Part shown: piece after piece, positions 63,830 through 64,000 of the stretch
How positions within the stretch are numbered: the stretch's first letter is position 1
Layout: every line of letters starts with the position of its first letter
NCBI GenBank assembly: GCA_903842345.1
Contig: CAIMLR010000047.1
Span: 349,638-413,637, forward strand
DNA: 64,000 bases
Source of the DNA: an uncultured Myxococcales bacterium
Lineage (GTDB): Bacteria > Myxococcota_A > UBA9042
Reading direction: 5' to 3'
Position numbers and translations under genes: made by a program
Notes under the pieces: model-generated
Told to the model about the DNA's origin: nothing
What the model saw: the letters and a program-made list of their open reading frames with translations, nothing else
Database searches by the model: none

Positions 63830-64000
63830 ATGATGCAGAATCTGCGCAGCAAGAAGGGTTTTACCCTCATCGAATTGATGATCGTCGTCGCGATTATCGC
63901 CATCCTGGCGGTCGTTGCGGTGCCGCAGTTCACCAAGTACATGCGTTCGGCGAAGGCGGCGGAAGCCACTGAAATGCTTGACCTGATCAAGAAGGGCTCG
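63830..64000 (+). CDS. pilA: Type IV pilin (PilA), cut by window edge
   Basis: The first 57 codons are visible, with AAGGAA 6 nt upstream; ATG 63833 is an alternative start. The short leader ends at the prepilin peptidase site [19 protein letters not shown] with Glu at +5. The hydrophobic N-terminal helix and [19 protein letters not shown] are typical of major pilins in delta-type bacteria. It forms pilus fibres for twitching motility or adhesion. Confidence 0.92.
   Translation, partial: MMQNLRSKKGFTLIELMIVVAIIAILAVVAVPQFTKYMRSAKAAEATEMLDLIKKGS

Overview
The window is high-GC bacterial DNA that falls into two different halves. Cysteine-rich secreted lipoproteins, RCC1-type and Ig-type lipoproteins, bacillithiol genes, a cytochrome bd oxidase and a type IV pilin under an apparent sigma-54 promoter suggest a Myxococcota or 'deltaproteobacterial'-type organism. 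No ribosomal marker is present, so this is an inference from gene content.

Left part, 1 to about 47,110: a genomic island. It ends at a 49-bp 3' remnant of a tRNA-Val(CAC) gene that still carries its terminator (47110-47187), the usual scar of an element integrated in a tRNA 3' end. Its cargo, in order, is as follows. (i) 708-13853: a restriction-like cassette of SNF2/PLD-like helicase, HExxH protein, DUF4391 protein, HATPase + STAS-like + membrane trio, type III methyltransferase, RhuM-like protein and type III restriction subunit with a 1-nt frameshift. (ii) 13996-15490: a toxin-antitoxin-chaperone (HigB/HigA/SecB-like) trio. (iii) 15671-17868: an HNH nuclease and a HEPN-type protein. (iv) 18157-22802: a ubiquitin-like cassette (Ubl, E2, JAMM protease, E1) continuing into DUF6908, Rad52/22 and RecB-type nuclease genes. 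(v) 22877-31011: lipoproteins, an XRE regulator, a decayed exonuclease, a MITE-like inverted-repeat unit, a polymerase-like protein and a ParB-linker-like protein. (vi) 31012-46866: large lipoproteins, a four-gene operon with divergent regulator, an IS element, and an AbiE-like antitoxin/nucleotidyltransferase pair.

Two recurrent signals tie the island together. The 16-bp palindrome TTATCAGCGCTGATAA, or a one-mismatch form, occurs four times, always outside genes and usually just upstream of a module. A degenerate ~70-170 bp repeat family encoding a CPxCEVP zinc-ribbon mini-protein occurs between cargo genes; one copy was split by the IS, and the empty site can be rebuilt to the base.

Right part, 47188-64000: core-like chromosome. 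It holds a secreted HNH protein, a CoA-disulfide-reductase/rhodanese fusion with a coupled 54-aa cysteine peptide, cydAB, an acetoacetate-decarboxylase-family protein, an FAD dehydrogenase, a DUF2911 protein, a di-haem protein, translationally coupled bshC-bshA, a secreted PIG-L deacetylase with a coupled small membrane protein, and the start of a pilA gene. Thiol redox control (bshA/bshC, CoA-disulfide reductase) and respiration form the common theme there.
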